From Pseudomonas ovata (lineage in GTDB: Bacteria > Pseudomonadota > Gammaproteobacteria > Pseudomonadales > Pseudomonadaceae), in the NCBI RefSeq assembly GCF_003131185.1, contig NZ_QFFU01000005.1, positions 1 to 64,000 on the forward strand: a stretch of 64,000 nt of DNA, written 5' to 3'. Under the pieces are notes generated by a model. The model searched no databases. It was not told where the DNA came from and was given only the letters and a program-made list of their open reading frames with translations. Positions 41,072-49,945 of this stretch are shown here, piece after piece; within the stretch, counting starts at the first letter, position 1, and each line of letters opens with the position of its first letter. The position numbers were made by a program, and so were the translations under genes.

Positions 41072-42472
41072 TCATGAAGGCATGACCCGCGCCCCGGGAA
41101 TGGCAAGCAACGTGGTGAGCGCGTTATCCAGCTCAGCGATCAGCCTGTCGATATCGGCCTCACTTGTCTGTGGGCAGCACAGGGTCATGTTGTGAAAAGG
41201 CGTGATCAGGATGCCGCGATTGATCAGGTACAGGTGCAGGGCCATTTGCAGGCTGTCATGAAAGGCCGCCTCGGCCTGGGCGCCGGTTCTGGGCGAGGTG
41301 GCACAGAATTGAAACTCACAGCGAGCCCCCAACTCGGTGACAGACCAACCCAGTTGGTGGCGTTTGAACAAGGCTCGAAATCCGTGCGCCAGTCTTGAGG
41401 CCAGGGGCAGCATGTGCTGGTAGGCCGATTCGGTCATGACCTCTTCGAGGCTGACGCGCATGCAACGCATCGCCAGCGCATTGGCGGACAGCGTCGTTCC
41501 CATGCCGCTGTGCCCATGCCCGCCCCCCGCTTCGCTGATGGTTTTCTGCACGTCGCGCATGGCCAGGGCAACCTGCTCGGTCACACCAAACACCGCGCAA
41601 GGTATGCCTCCCGCGATGGGTTTACCCACCACGAAAAAGTCGGGTTTCAAATCCCATTGGCGGGTGCATCCACCCAGGCCAGTGGAAATGGTATGGGTCT
41701 CATCAATGACCAGCAGGCTGCCGTATTTGAGGGTCAACTCTCGGCACTTCTGCATGAACCCCGGATCGGGCAGCACCATGCCGATGTTCGTCATCGCCGG
41801 CTCGCACATCAGCGCGCACACATCGCCCTGGGCTAAAGCAGTCTCCAGTGCGTCCACATCGTTGAACGGGATCGATCGACTGTATTGAGTCAAGTCGTAG
41901 GCCTGGCCCACAAGACCTGCACGGGGCACTGTTTTGCCGTCGCGGTAGCGCACCATGACGTCATCCACAGTACCGTGATAGCAGCCGTCGAACACCAGCA
42001 AGACGTTGCGTTTGGTAATCGCGCGCGCCCAGCGCAACACATAACGGTTGGCGTCCGTCGCAGTGGCGGTCACCTGCCAGTAAGGCAGCCCGAATCGCTC
42101 AGCCAGCAACTCGCCGCAGACCACCGCGTCTTCGCCGGGCAGCATCGTGGTCAAGCCAATATTCGCCTGCTCGGCTATTGCGCGAGCAACAGGATCAGGT
42201 GAATGACCAAACATCGTGCCGGTGTCGCCCAGGCAAAAATCTATGTACTCATGACCGTCAACATCGGTGAAGCGCGCCCCTTTGGCACGCTGGACGAAGA
42301 GTGGCGAAGGCATGGACCAATCGCTCATCCAGTGCATGGGCACACCGTTGAACAGATTCGCCCTGGCGCGTTTGGCAAGCCCTATTGACGTTGGGTTGTT
42401 TTCTATAAAACGAGCACGCTCGGCGGCGGTAAAAGCAGCAATCGCTGATTCACTAATTCCACTTTTCGACAT
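41072..42472 (-). CDS. class III aminotransferase, glutamate-1-semialdehyde aminomutase-like
   Basis: A 466-residue PLP enzyme. It shows ARFTDVDGHEYIDFCLGDTG, FDGCYHGTVDDVMVRYRDGK, SLLVIDETHTISTGLGG and the PLP lysine K284 in FFVVGKPIAGGIPCAVFG. The usual HemL length is about 430, and this lacks the HemL-specific context, so it is likely a catabolic omega-aminotransferase or aminomutase. The ATG at 42472 has AGGG 9 bases before it; a GTG at 42481 is less likely. The N-terminal extension MSKSGISESAIAAFTAAERA is unusual. It is upstream of the GS-like gene in the same direction. Confidence 0.88.
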   Translation of the reverse strand: MSKSGISESAIAAFTAAERARFIENNPTSIGLAKRARANLFNGVPMHWMSDWSMPSPLFVQRAKGARFTDVDGHEYIDFCLGDTGTMFGHSPDPVARAIAEQANIGLTTMLPGEDAVVCGELLAERFGLPYWQVTATATDANRYVLRWARAITKRNVLLVFDGCYHGTVDDVMVRYRDGKTVPRAGLVGQAYDLTQYSRSIPFNDVDALETALAQGDVCALMCEPAMTNIGMVLPDPGFMQKCRELTLKYGSLLVIDETHTISTGLGGCTRQWDLKPDFFVVGKPIAGGIPCAVFGVTEQVALAMRDVQKTISEAGGGHGHSGMGTTLSANALAMRCMRVSLEEVMTESAYQHMLPLASRLAHGFRALFKRHQLGWSVTELGARCEFQFCATSPRTGAQAEAAFHDSLQMALHLYLINRGILITPFHNMTLCCPQTSEADIDRLIAELDNALTTLLAIPGARVMPS

Positions 42473-42654
42473 GATCAACACCCTATGTAAATTACAAAAA
42501 TCAGTTAAAATCCGTGCCGCTCAGAGAGAAACTATCCAACACCGCATTGATGCTTGTCGGCGCCTGACGGATGCATTGATACGGTACGGCGAACTTACCC
42601 ATTCTTCGAAACATCGCGCTTTTATAGCGCGCAGTGACAGGCCCATTCTTGACG

Positions 42655-43440
42655 TCAGGCGTGAGGGGATTTGTTCTCGACCAGACAATTCCCGCCATCC
42701 ACCACCAGGACTTCACCGGTGATGTAACTGGCGTCAGGCGACGCCAGAAATGCAACCGCCGCCGCCACTTCGCGGGGGTTGCCCGCGCGTCCAATCGGGG
42801 TAAAACGCCCCGCCTCTGTTTCAGCCGGCGTGGTGGAGCCGGTGGTGATCCATCCCGGAGCCACGCTGTTTACGGTAATTCCCTGCCTGGCGACTTCAAG
42901 TGCAAGCCCCATGTTCATACCCACCATCGCGGCCTTGGCGGCGCTATAAGCGGCTTCACCAGGATTGCTGCACCGGGTGCCCGTGGTGGAACTGATATTG
43001 ACAATGCGCCCGTAACTTCTCGCCTTCATACCAGGCAAAACAGCGCGGGTCAGAAGAAACGCCGTGGTCAAATTTCTGGCCAGTGAAAGATTCCACTCAT
43101 GCAGTTCCATCGTTGCCAATTCCGAGAAAACCTCAGGGCTTCCTTGCATGGCCATACCGGCGTTATTTACCAGAATATCGACCCGCCCCCAGACTGACTC
43201 TGCCCATAGGCCGAATTCACGCACCTGACTTTCATCAGTGAGGTCAGCGGGTCGGCCTTCAACGTCGAACCCTTCAGCGCGCAGCGCTTTCACCCGATCC
43301 AGAATACGAGCGCTGCTCGCAGTGATGATCAACTTCACTCCGGATGCACCTAGCCTGCGAGCGATGGCCATTCCGATCCCGGCTTCACTTCCGGCACCGC
43401 TGACGAGTGCAACATGCCCTCTAAATTGCGTATCCAACAT
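42655..43440 (-). CDS. SDR-family oxidoreductase
   Basis: A 261-residue classical short-chain dehydrogenase. VALVSGAGSEAGIGMAIARR is the dinucleotide motif, DILVNNAGMAMQG the NNAG motif, and the catalytic set is Ser in VNISSTTGTRC, YSAAKAAMVGMN (Tyr-x3-Lys) and GWITTG. It likely oxidises or reduces an alcohol/keto intermediate with NAD(P). The gene is divergent from the LysR gene at 43536. A decayed copy of its 3' end exists at 45494-45526. The C-terminal tail GGNCLVENKSPHA is distinctive and allows the copy to be recognised. Confidence 0.92.
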   Translation of the reverse strand: MLDTQFRGHVALVSGAGSEAGIGMAIARRLGASGVKLIITASSARILDRVKALRAEGFDVEGRPADLTDESQVREFGLWAESVWGRVDILVNNAGMAMQGSPEVFSELATMELHEWNLSLARNLTTAFLLTRAVLPGMKARSYGRIVNISSTTGTRCSNPGEAAYSAAKAAMVGMNMGLALEVARQGITVNSVAPGWITTGSTTPAETEAGRFTPIGRAGNPREVAAAVAFLASPDASYITGEVLVVDGGNCLVENKSPHA

Positions 43441-43535
43441 GGTGTGCCCACGTATTTAATTTGAAAGAGAGTAGAAACTAGGCGAATAAACCTGATACAT
43501 AAAGACGATCATCATCAGAAAATTTGACAACACCT
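43441..43535. promoter_or_regulatory. shared SDR/LysR promoter-operator region
   Basis: This 95-bp gap separates the divergent SDR and LysR genes. A segment TAGGCG-N7-CTGAT-N5-AAGACGAT-N2-AT-ATCAG-N2-AAA (43484-43526) is retained in the decayed copy at 45570-45620, which suggests functional sites. This is the usual position of the LysR binding site. The LysR ATG lacks a clear Shine-Dalgarno. Confidence 0.5.
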
Positions 43536-44441
43536 ATGGCGTTTACCAGTGAGTCACTTAAAATTTTCCTCTCGGTCATCGACAGCGGATCCTTTTCGGC
43601 GGCGGCGCGAAAATTAGGCCGGGTCCCCTCGGCCATCAACATGGCGGTGTCGCAGCTTGAAGCCGAGCTGGATTTGTTGCTGTTTGACCGATCAACCCGC
43701 AAAGCTATTCCTACGCCTGCCGCCAAGGCACTCGAGCCCCAGGCACGACAGGTCGCCAGCCAACTGAACCTGCTGGACGCCCATGCGCTGCAGCTTCATC
43801 AGGGGTTGGAAGAGCGCTTGGTCCTTGCGATGGCGCCGGAGTTGCAAACAGGCATCTGGAATCGTCCGCTGTCCGTTATCGCCAGGGAATTTCCCACGCT
43901 TGAAATCGAAATTCGCTCCGCGTCCCATCCGGAGGCAATGCGCATGCTCCATGAAGGGCGTGTGCAATTGGCGCTTGGGTTCGAACGACCAGGGCTTGAC
44001 GAGCGCGAGACATTTCTTGAGGCGGGGAGCCAATTGTTAATCGCGGTTGCTGCTCCAGATCACCCCGCGGCCGCCGGTAAAGAAAGCCCTTTGAGTGAGG
44101 AGCAACTGGTCAACGTTCGGCAGATCATCGTCGCTACCGGAGGACCTGCAGACTCTGACCCACGTGTTGTGCTGTCGCGGCGGATTTGGCACAGCGACAA
44201 TTATCTGGCCACGCTGGACCTGGTGCAGCAAGGATTGGGTTGGGCTTATCTTCCAAAATCGCTGGTACACCCTCTCATCATGTCAGGCGCCTTGACGGAG
44301 GTGGTGTTTGACTACATGCCGAGTCAGATGCGGCTATGGGTCGATATCATCTGGGTAAAAAACCGGCCCCTGGGACTGGGCGCGCTTCGTTATCTGAGCC
44401 TGATACGCGAAATTGCGGAGGGAGAGCCTCGTCGTATTTGA
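43536..44441 (+). CDS. LysR-family transcriptional regulator
   Basis: A 301-residue regulator. The DNA-binding region is SLKIFLSVIDSGSFSAAARK followed by RVPSAINMAVSQLEAELDLL (helix-turn-helix). The effector domain spans residues 90-295. It is divergent from the SDR gene at 42655 and probably controls it and the amine-catabolism genes. I use the ATG at 43536; a TTG at 43524 is also in frame, and no strong ribosome-binding site is seen for either. The first 30 codons have a decayed duplicate at 45629-45727. Confidence 0.88.
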   Translation: MAFTSESLKIFLSVIDSGSFSAAARKLGRVPSAINMAVSQLEAELDLLLFDRSTRKAIPTPAAKALEPQARQVASQLNLLDAHALQLHQGLEERLVLAMAPELQTGIWNRPLSVIAREFPTLEIEIRSASHPEAMRMLHEGRVQLALGFERPGLDERETFLEAGSQLLIAVAAPDHPAAAGKESPLSEEQLVNVRQIIVATGGPADSDPRVVLSRRIWHSDNYLATLDLVQQGLGWAYLPKSLVHPLIMSGALTEVVFDYMPSQMRLWVDIIWVKNRPLGLGALRYLSLIREIAEGEPRRI

Positions 44442-44681
44442 TGAGTAAAAGTGCACATTGAGGCTGGCGGCGGGGTCCAGATGCGGCCCGACGGTTGGCT
44501 CACAAGAGCGACTTTCGTCATCCATCACGCAGCCATCGCCAAGTGCGATGGCCTCCTCACTAATGCCTTCTAGATGCCTGTGCTTCCCCGCCCATCAAAG
44601 CGCAGTCTGGAGACGACGGTTCTCGGCAACTGTCATAGCGCCCCCTTGGGTATCGCTCCCATCGGCATCAATGGGCCACTG
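44442..44681. other. intergenic region without supported gene
   Basis: A 240-bp gap between the convergent LysR and second SDR genes. The minus strand carries a broken frame from 44633 toward 44460 with one in-frame stop; it reads MTVAENRRLQTAL, stop, then a longer stretch. It may be a gene remnant, but no family is recognised. No clear terminator is seen. Confidence 0.35.
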
Positions 44682-45440
44682 TTAGTTTCCAGCGGAGACG
44701 CCGCAATCAATCGCCATGTCCGCGCCAGTGATGGATCGCGCACCGGGTTGGGACAGGAAAAACGCCAGCTCGGCAACTTCTTCCGGCTGGATAAATCGGG
44801 CTCGGGCACCTTGGGGGTACTTGTCCAACAGATCCTGATAGTAGGCCTGAGGGTCTCCCTGCCCATATTGAGTGGCTTGAAATTTGAGCATTGGGGTTTC
44901 GATATCACCTGGGGAAATAGCGTTGCAGCGCACGCCAAAGGGTGCCAGGTCCAATGCCAGGGTTTTTGTCAGCAGGGTCACGCCGCCCTTGCTTGCGCAA
45001 TAAGCTGCGGCGTTTCGATTGCCTTGCCGGCCAGCATCGCTTGAAATATTCAGAATCGAACCCTCTGATAGTTTCAGATGGGGAATAGCGGCTGAGCACA
45101 TGAAGAACGTAGCCTTTAGGTTCACGTCTAGAACGAGGTCAAAATCCTCTTCGGTAAAAGCTTCAACCGGACCTTCGCGCCACACTCCCGCAGCGTTGAT
45201 CAATACATCAAGCCGGCCCATCGCCATAACGGCTGCATTAACGGCTGCATCACACACAGCGGGTTGGCGGATATCACCGCAAAAAATACCTGACACCTGA
45301 TATTCAACCTGTAGGTCCGCGAGCTTTCCCGCGTCCAGATCTGTCGCGAAAACCTTGAAGTCTTCATTTGAAAAACGCTCAACCAGCGCGCGACCAACAC
45401 CACCTGCTGCGCCAGTGACAAGTACAGTTCGAGGGACCAT
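44682..45440 (-). CDS. SDR-family oxidoreductase (second)
   Basis: A 252-residue short-chain dehydrogenase: VLVTGAAGGVGRALVERFSN (NAD-binding), VLINAAGVWREGP, ISSDAGRQGNRNAAAYCASK (Ser, Tyr, Lys catalytic set) and FGVRCNAISPGDIETPM. AGGAG is 5 bases before the ATG at 45440. It is distinct in sequence from the SDR at 42655. The gene is in the same locus but upstream of the LysR gene and in convergent orientation to it. It probably acts in the same catabolic route. Confidence 0.92.
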   Translation of the reverse strand: MVPRTVLVTGAAGGVGRALVERFSNEDFKVFATDLDAGKLADLQVEYQVSGIFCGDIRQPAVCDAAVNAAVMAMGRLDVLINAAGVWREGPVEAFTEEDFDLVLDVNLKATFFMCSAAIPHLKLSEGSILNISSDAGRQGNRNAAAYCASKGGVTLLTKTLALDLAPFGVRCNAISPGDIETPMLKFQATQYGQGDPQAYYQDLLDKYPQGARARFIQPEEVAELAFFLSQPGARSITGADMAIDCGVSAGN

Positions 45441-45493
45441 GGAATCTCCTGCCAAGAAAGAGTTTAAGAACATCTAGGGTGCATCCAGACTCA

Positions 45494-45727
45494 AAGAGCC
45501 TTGTTCTCGACCCAGCAATTCCCGCACTCCGGGCTCCCTTGCATGGATGCTGACGTTGTGGAGGTGGAATTTAGGCGCTTTTATCTGATTGAAAAAAGAC
45601 GATTAATATCAGAGAAATTGACAATGCCATGGTATTTACCAGCGAGGTAATAAAGGTCCTTCTCTCGGTCATGGACGCTGGCTCTTTAGGACGGGTTGCA
45701 CGAGTAAGGGTGTCCAGAATCAGATAG
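45494..45727. pseudogene. decayed duplicate of the SDR/LysR divergent locus
   Basis: Three pieces match the intact locus in the same order. 45494-45526 (minus) encodes CGNCWVENKAL and a stop, matching the SDR tail CLVENKSPHA. Then GGGCTCCCTTGCATGG at about 45530-45546 matches 15 of 16 bases of the SDR interior at 43137-43152. 45570-45628 resembles the SDR/LysR intergenic region. Finally 45629-45727 (plus) encodes MVFTSEVIKVLLSVMDAGSL then a stop, matching MAFTSESLKIFLSVIDSGSF. Most of the SDR and nearly all of LysR are lost. It is non-functional as far as I can see. Confidence 0.7.
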
Positions 45728-45858
45728 CAGATGGAACAGAGGCCTGAGTTGTGAGGTTCAATCCTTACTCCAACGAGCACCAACCCGCCGCAGTGAAGAT
45801 CGAACAACTCATCAACCCCTTCGTTACTATCCGTCTGGCTCAGCGCTTGTGTAGCCGC

Positions 45859-47469
45859 TCACCAGACCGCGATATGCGAATCCGCCCGTGGTTCGGTGCC
45901 CCCGCACAACACCCCGGTGACCGGGTCGCGCAAGATGATCTGCCCGCGCCCGTAGTCGGTCAGGTCGCTGTCGGTCTGCACCTTGTGACCGCGCCGTGCC
46001 AGCGCATTGACCAGGTCGCGCGAGGCGCCGTGTTCGATGCCGACCTTCATCTCGCCCAGCCATTGCCAGCGCGGCGCGTCCAGTGCTGCCTGGGGGTTAA
46101 GGCCGAAGTCCACCAGGTTCATCACCATCTGCACATGGCCCTGGGGCTGCATGTAGCCGCCCATCACGCCGAACGGACCCAGGGCCTGGCCATCCTTGCT
46201 GAGAAAGCCGGGGATGATGGTGTGGAAAGTTTTCTTGCCCGGGGCCAGGCAGTTGGCGTGCGTCGCGTCGAGGCTGAATTCCTGCCCGCGATTTTGCAGG
46301 GCGATGCCGCTGTCGGGCAGCACCACGCCAGAACCGAAGCCGTGGTAGTTGCTCTGGATGAACGAAACCATATTGCCTTCGGCATCCGCCGTGGCCAGGT
46401 ACACCGTGCCGCTGGCATGGGGATCGCCAGGCCTGGGCGGCTGGGCCTGCTCGCCAATCTGGCCACGGCGGCGGGTGCTGTAAGCGTCGCTGAGCAGGTC
46501 GGCCACGGCCATGCGCATGTGCGCAGGGTCGGTGATGTAGTGCAGGCCGTCGCTGTAGGCCAGCTTCATGGCTTCCAGCTGGCGATGCCAGGTCTGCTGG
46601 CTGTCGCGGTGATCGAAGCTGAAGCCTTCGAGGATCTTCAGCGCCATCAGGGCGACCAGGCCCTGGCCACTGGGCGGGATTTCCCAGACGTCGACGCCAC
46701 GGTAGTTGATGTGGATGGGCTCGACCCATTGCGCGCGGTAATCCTTGAGGTCGCAGGCACGCAGGTAGCCGCCGCTGGCGCGGGAATGAGCCTCCAGGCG
46801 CTCGGCCAGGGAGCCTCGGTACAGGCTTTCGCAGCGAGTGGCAGCCAGCTCTTCTAGGGTGCGGGCCTGGGCCGGGTTGCGGAAGATTTCCCCGGCGCGT
46901 GGCGCACGGCCATCGATCAGAAAGGTGTCGAACCAGGCCTGCAGCACGTCGTCGCGGTGCGGGCTGAACTCGTTCAAGGCGATCTGCCATTGATGGGCAA
47001 CCACCGGCGACAGCGGGAAACCGTCGCGTGCCAGGCTGATGGCGGGTTGCAGCAATTGGGCAAAGGGTAATTTGCCAAAACGTTGCGACAGCTCCGCCCA
47101 GGCCGATGGGCAGCCAGGTACGGTCACCGGTGTCCAGCCATACAGCGGCATCTGCTCATGCCCGGCCGCCTTGACCTTTTCGATACTCAAGGCCGCCGGG
47201 GCATGGCCGTTACCGTTCAGGCCATGTAACTGCCCCTTGCACCAGACCAGGGCGAAGGCATCGCCACCCAGGCCACAGCCCGTCGGTTCCACCACTGTCA
47301 GGGCGGCGGCCGTGGCGATGGCCGCGTCGATGGCGTTGCCGCCCTTTTGCATGATTTCGATGCCCGCCTGTGCGGCCAGCGGCTGGGATGCAGCGACCAT
47401 GCCGCGACGCGCGAACACACTTTGGCGTTGCGACGCATAGGGGTATTCGTGAGCAGAGAATTTCAACAT
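45859..47469 (-). CDS. gamma-glutamyltransferase-family protein
   Basis: A 536-residue Ntn-hydrolase fold protein. MVAASQPLAAQAGIEIMQKG, GNAIDAAIATAAALTVVEPT and GCGLGGDAFALVW are the large-subunit motifs; SGTVYLATADAEGNMVSFIQ carries the predicted autoprocessing Thr355, and PSGQGLVALMALKILEGF and FGVMGGYMQPQGHVQMVMN follow. No signal peptide is present, so it should act in the cytoplasm, unlike periplasmic GGT. It could remove the gamma-glutamyl group or act as a cephalosporin-acylase-like amidase. It is followed by amino-acid transporter genes upstream in the same direction (22 bp from the ATPase), forming an operon. Confidence 0.93.
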   Translation of the reverse strand: MLKFSAHEYPYASQRQSVFARRGMVAASQPLAAQAGIEIMQKGGNAIDAAIATAAALTVVEPTGCGLGGDAFALVWCKGQLHGLNGNGHAPAALSIEKVKAAGHEQMPLYGWTPVTVPGCPSAWAELSQRFGKLPFAQLLQPAISLARDGFPLSPVVAHQWQIALNEFSPHRDDVLQAWFDTFLIDGRAPRAGEIFRNPAQARTLEELAATRCESLYRGSLAERLEAHSRASGGYLRACDLKDYRAQWVEPIHINYRGVDVWEIPPSGQGLVALMALKILEGFSFDHRDSQQTWHRQLEAMKLAYSDGLHYITDPAHMRMAVADLLSDAYSTRRRGQIGEQAQPPRPGDPHASGTVYLATADAEGNMVSFIQSNYHGFGSGVVLPDSGIALQNRGQEFSLDATHANCLAPGKKTFHTIIPGFLSKDGQALGPFGVMGGYMQPQGHVQMVMNLVDFGLNPQAALDAPRWQWLGEMKVGIEHGASRDLVNALARRGHKVQTDSDLTDYGRGQIILRDPVTGVLCGGTEPRADSHIAVW

Positions 47470-47491
47470 GGCAAAGGCCCTTCAAGAAAAG

Positions 47492-48271
47492 TCATAACAC
47501 GCGGCTGAGAAAGGCCCGGGTACGCGGATGGCTGGGGCAGCTGAAAATCTGCTCCGGCGGCCCCTGTTCAATCAGTTCACCTTGATCGAGGACCACCACC
47601 CGGTCGGCCACTTCACGGGCAAATCCCATTTCATGCGTGACCACGACCATGGTCATGCCCTCCTCTGCCAGTTCCTTCATCACCTGCAAGACCTCACCGA
47701 CAGTTTCCGGGTCAAGGGCGCTGGTGGGTTCGTCGAACAGCATGGCCTGAGGTTTCATTGCCAGCGCACGGGCGATCGCCACCCGTTGCTGCTGGCCGCC
47801 AGAGAGCATCGACGGGTAATGGCCGGCCTTGTCCGCCAGGCCGACCCGCGCCAACAGACCGTGAGCCTGCTCCAGTGCCTGGGCACGCGGCACGCCGAGC
47901 ACCTGGATCGGTGCTTCGATGATGTTTTCCAGCGCGGTCATGTGGGTGAACAGGTTGAAGCGCTGGAACACCATGCCGATGTCGCGGCGCTGGCGGGCGA
48001 TGTTGCGCTCAGAATCGCGCACAAGGCTGCCATCGCTGCGCTCGCGATAGCCCATGGCGCGGCCGTTGACACGGATACGCCCGCCCTGGATGTCTTCAAG
48101 CAGGTTAATGCAACGGATAAAGGTGGTCTTGCCAGAGCCCGATGCGCCGATCAGTACCACCACCTCGCCGCGGCGTACTTGCAGGGAAATACCCTTGAGG
48201 ATCTGCAACGTGCCAAACGACTTGTGGATGTCCAGTGCCTCGATGATCAACTCGTCACTTTGGTGCGCCAT
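47492..48271 (-). CDS. polar amino-acid ABC transporter ATPase
   Basis: A 259-residue GlnQ/HisP-type ATPase with Walker [11 protein letters not shown] (K48), Q-loop [13 protein letters not shown], signature [15 protein letters not shown], Walker [13 protein letters not shown] and switch H in VVTHEMGF. I use the ATG at 48271, which leaves 2 bp from the permease stop. The upstream region of the frame overlaps the permease and is not native. It supplies energy for the permease and binding protein that precede it. Confidence 0.93.
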   Translation of the reverse strand: MAHQSDELIIEALDIHKSFGTLQILKGISLQVRRGEVVVLIGASGSGKTTFIRCINLLEDIQGGRIRVNGRAMGYRERSDGSLVRDSERNIARQRRDIGMVFQRFNLFTHMTALENIIEAPIQVLGVPRAQALEQAHGLLARVGLADKAGHYPSMLSGGQQQRVAIARALAMKPQAMLFDEPTSALDPETVGEVLQVMKELAEEGMTMVVVTHEMGFAREVADRVVVLDQGELIEQGPPEQIFSCPSHPRTRAFLSRVL

Positions 48272-48273
48272 GG

Positions 48274-49050
48274 CTAACGTCCCCTCAGCAGTTTCAGGGT
48301 GCTGCGACCGAACATACGGCTGGCCGCAGGTGGCGTTGCGCAAGGTCTGTCGGACCGGCCAACGCGGCTTTCCAGCCAGCGCTGAAAAAATCCCCACAGG
48401 GTGGTCAGCGTCAGGAAGTACAGCGCGACCACCAGGTACAACTCGAACACGCGGAACGTCGCCGACGTGATCATTTGCGTACTGAGCAGCAGCTCCTGCA
48501 CACCGATCACGCTGACCAGCGTGGTGTTCTTGAGCATCACGTTGAACTCGTTGCCCAGCGGCGGCACGATCACCCGGAACGCCTGGGGCAGGACAATGCG
48601 CCGCATCAACTTGGCAAAGCCCATGCCCAGGGAACGTCCGGCTTCGTACTGGCCCTTGTCCACCGCGCCGATACCGGCACGGATAATCTCGGCCATATAC
48701 GCGCCTTCATTGAGGCCCAGCGCAATGATCGCCGCCTGGATGTTGCCGGGGATGATCAGGCCGAACAGCTCGATATCCTCAAAGCGAAAAATCCCGCCCG
48801 CCGCCAGCGCCGTGTACAGAAACACGATCTGCACCAGCAACGGTGTGCCGCGCATCAGCCATACATAAAAGCGTACCGGCAGGTGCAACAGTGGATTGCT
48901 CGACAAGCGCAGCAGCGCCGCCGCCAGCCCCAGACCGCAGCCCAACAGCATCGCCAGCACGCTGATCAGGCACGTCAGCCACAGCCCGGTGAGGTACACC
49001 CCGCTGGGCTGCAACAGGTACTGCCAGAACACATCCCAATTGAAATTCAT
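48274..49050 (-). CDS. polar amino-acid ABC transporter permease
   Basis: A 258-residue membrane protein with five helices. The family motif [20 protein letters not shown] (EAA loop) with [20 protein letters not shown] is near residues 112-150; [16 protein letters not shown] is the second transmembrane motif. The C-terminal tail [20 protein letters not shown] is longer than in relatives, so the end could be frameshifted or naturally extended. It lies between binding protein and ATPase. Only one permease is present, so it should act as a homodimer. Confidence 0.9.
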   Translation of the reverse strand: MNFNWDVFWQYLLQPSGVYLTGLWLTCLISVLAMLLGCGLGLAAALLRLSSNPLLHLPVRFYVWLMRGTPLLVQIVFLYTALAAGGIFRFEDIELFGLIIPGNIQAAIIALGLNEGAYMAEIIRAGIGAVDKGQYEAGRSLGMGFAKLMRRIVLPQAFRVIVPPLGNEFNVMLKNTTLVSVIGVQELLLSTQMITSATFRVFELYLVVALYFLTLTTLWGFFQRWLESRVGRSDRPCATPPAASRMFGRSTLKLLRGR

Positions 49051-49062
49051 CGCCGGTTTGCC

Positions 49063-49869
49063 TCAGTCGAGTGTGTCGCTGCTGACATGCCATTTATTCA
49101 ACAACTGCACGTAGCGCCCGTCGCTGCGCATGTCGCTGATGACCTGCTGCACGGCAGTAGTCAATTGCGGATCATCCTTGCGCATACCCAGGCCGGTGAG
49201 GATGCGACTGAAGGCCGGCACACCCTCCTGGAATAGGTCCGGAGCCATCGTGGCGTAATAGCCTGCCGTTTCCACCGTGGTGCCGTAGGCGTCGACCTGG
49301 CTGATGCGCAGCGCCTGGAAGGCATCGGTGTCGGTGTTGTAGACCACCAGCTTCATCGGTGGCTTGCCCGCCTTGGCGAGGCTTTCATTCTGGGTATCCA
49401 GCAGGGTCTTGACGGTGGAGCCGTTGAGCACGGCGACCTTATGCCCGGAGAGATCACCCAGCGTCTTGATGCCCTTTGGATTGCCCTTGGGCACGACCAC
49501 CGACTGGCTGGAATACATGTAGTTGACGATATCGATCACTTCGCGCCGCTCGGGCTTGTCGAACAGTTGATCAACGATCATGTCGCACTGCCCGGCAAGC
49601 AAGGCAGGCACCAGACCCGAGAACGGAATCACCCGCCATTGCACCTGTTTGTTGTCCAGTTGCCTGGCAATTTCAAGCCCCAGGTCGACGGTGAGTCCCC
49701 GGGGTTTCTGGGCTTCGTCGAACGAAACCAGGGGCGGTGAATCCATCCCCGAGCAGTAGACGAGCTTGTCGACTTTCTGCAGACGCTCTGGCACCTGGGG
49801 CGCAGCGATGGCCCATTGTGCGCAAAGACCAAGAGAGACAGCGACCAGCAAGACGCTAGGTTTATGCAT
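49063..49869 (-). CDS. polar amino-acid ABC transporter substrate-binding protein
   Basis: A 268-residue periplasmic protein with a signal peptide ending AQWAIAAPQV. It shows the family 3 pattern: LVYCSGMDSPPLVSFDEAQK, GLTVDLGLEIARQLDNKQ, GLVPALLAGQCDMIVDQLFD and KPERREVIDIVNYMYSSQSV. The ATG at 49869 has GGAG 9 bases upstream; a GTG at 49884 is less likely. It is the first transporter gene of the operon with permease, ATPase and gamma-glutamyltransferase. Ligand unknown, plausibly a gamma-glutamyl compound or amino acid. Confidence 0.92.
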   Translation of the reverse strand: MHKPSVLLVAVSLGLCAQWAIAAPQVPERLQKVDKLVYCSGMDSPPLVSFDEAQKPRGLTVDLGLEIARQLDNKQVQWRVIPFSGLVPALLAGQCDMIVDQLFDKPERREVIDIVNYMYSSQSVVVPKGNPKGIKTLGDLSGHKVAVLNGSTVKTLLDTQNESLAKAGKPPMKLVVYNTDTDAFQALRISQVDAYGTTVETAGYYATMAPDLFQEGVPAFSRILTGLGMRKDDPQLTTAVQQVISDMRSDGRYVQLLNKWHVSSDTLD

Positions 49870-49945
49870 GACCAGACACTCCACTTCGTTGAATAACGGG
49901 GCAGGAATCGACGTCTAAACACGAGCGGGTTCGGACCCGCCTCTC

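Noticed and set aside
44682..45440. Second SDR as the tandem duplicate of the SDR at 42655
   Set aside because: The two proteins differ throughout and lack the shared C-terminal tail; the true duplicate is the remnant at 45494-45727.
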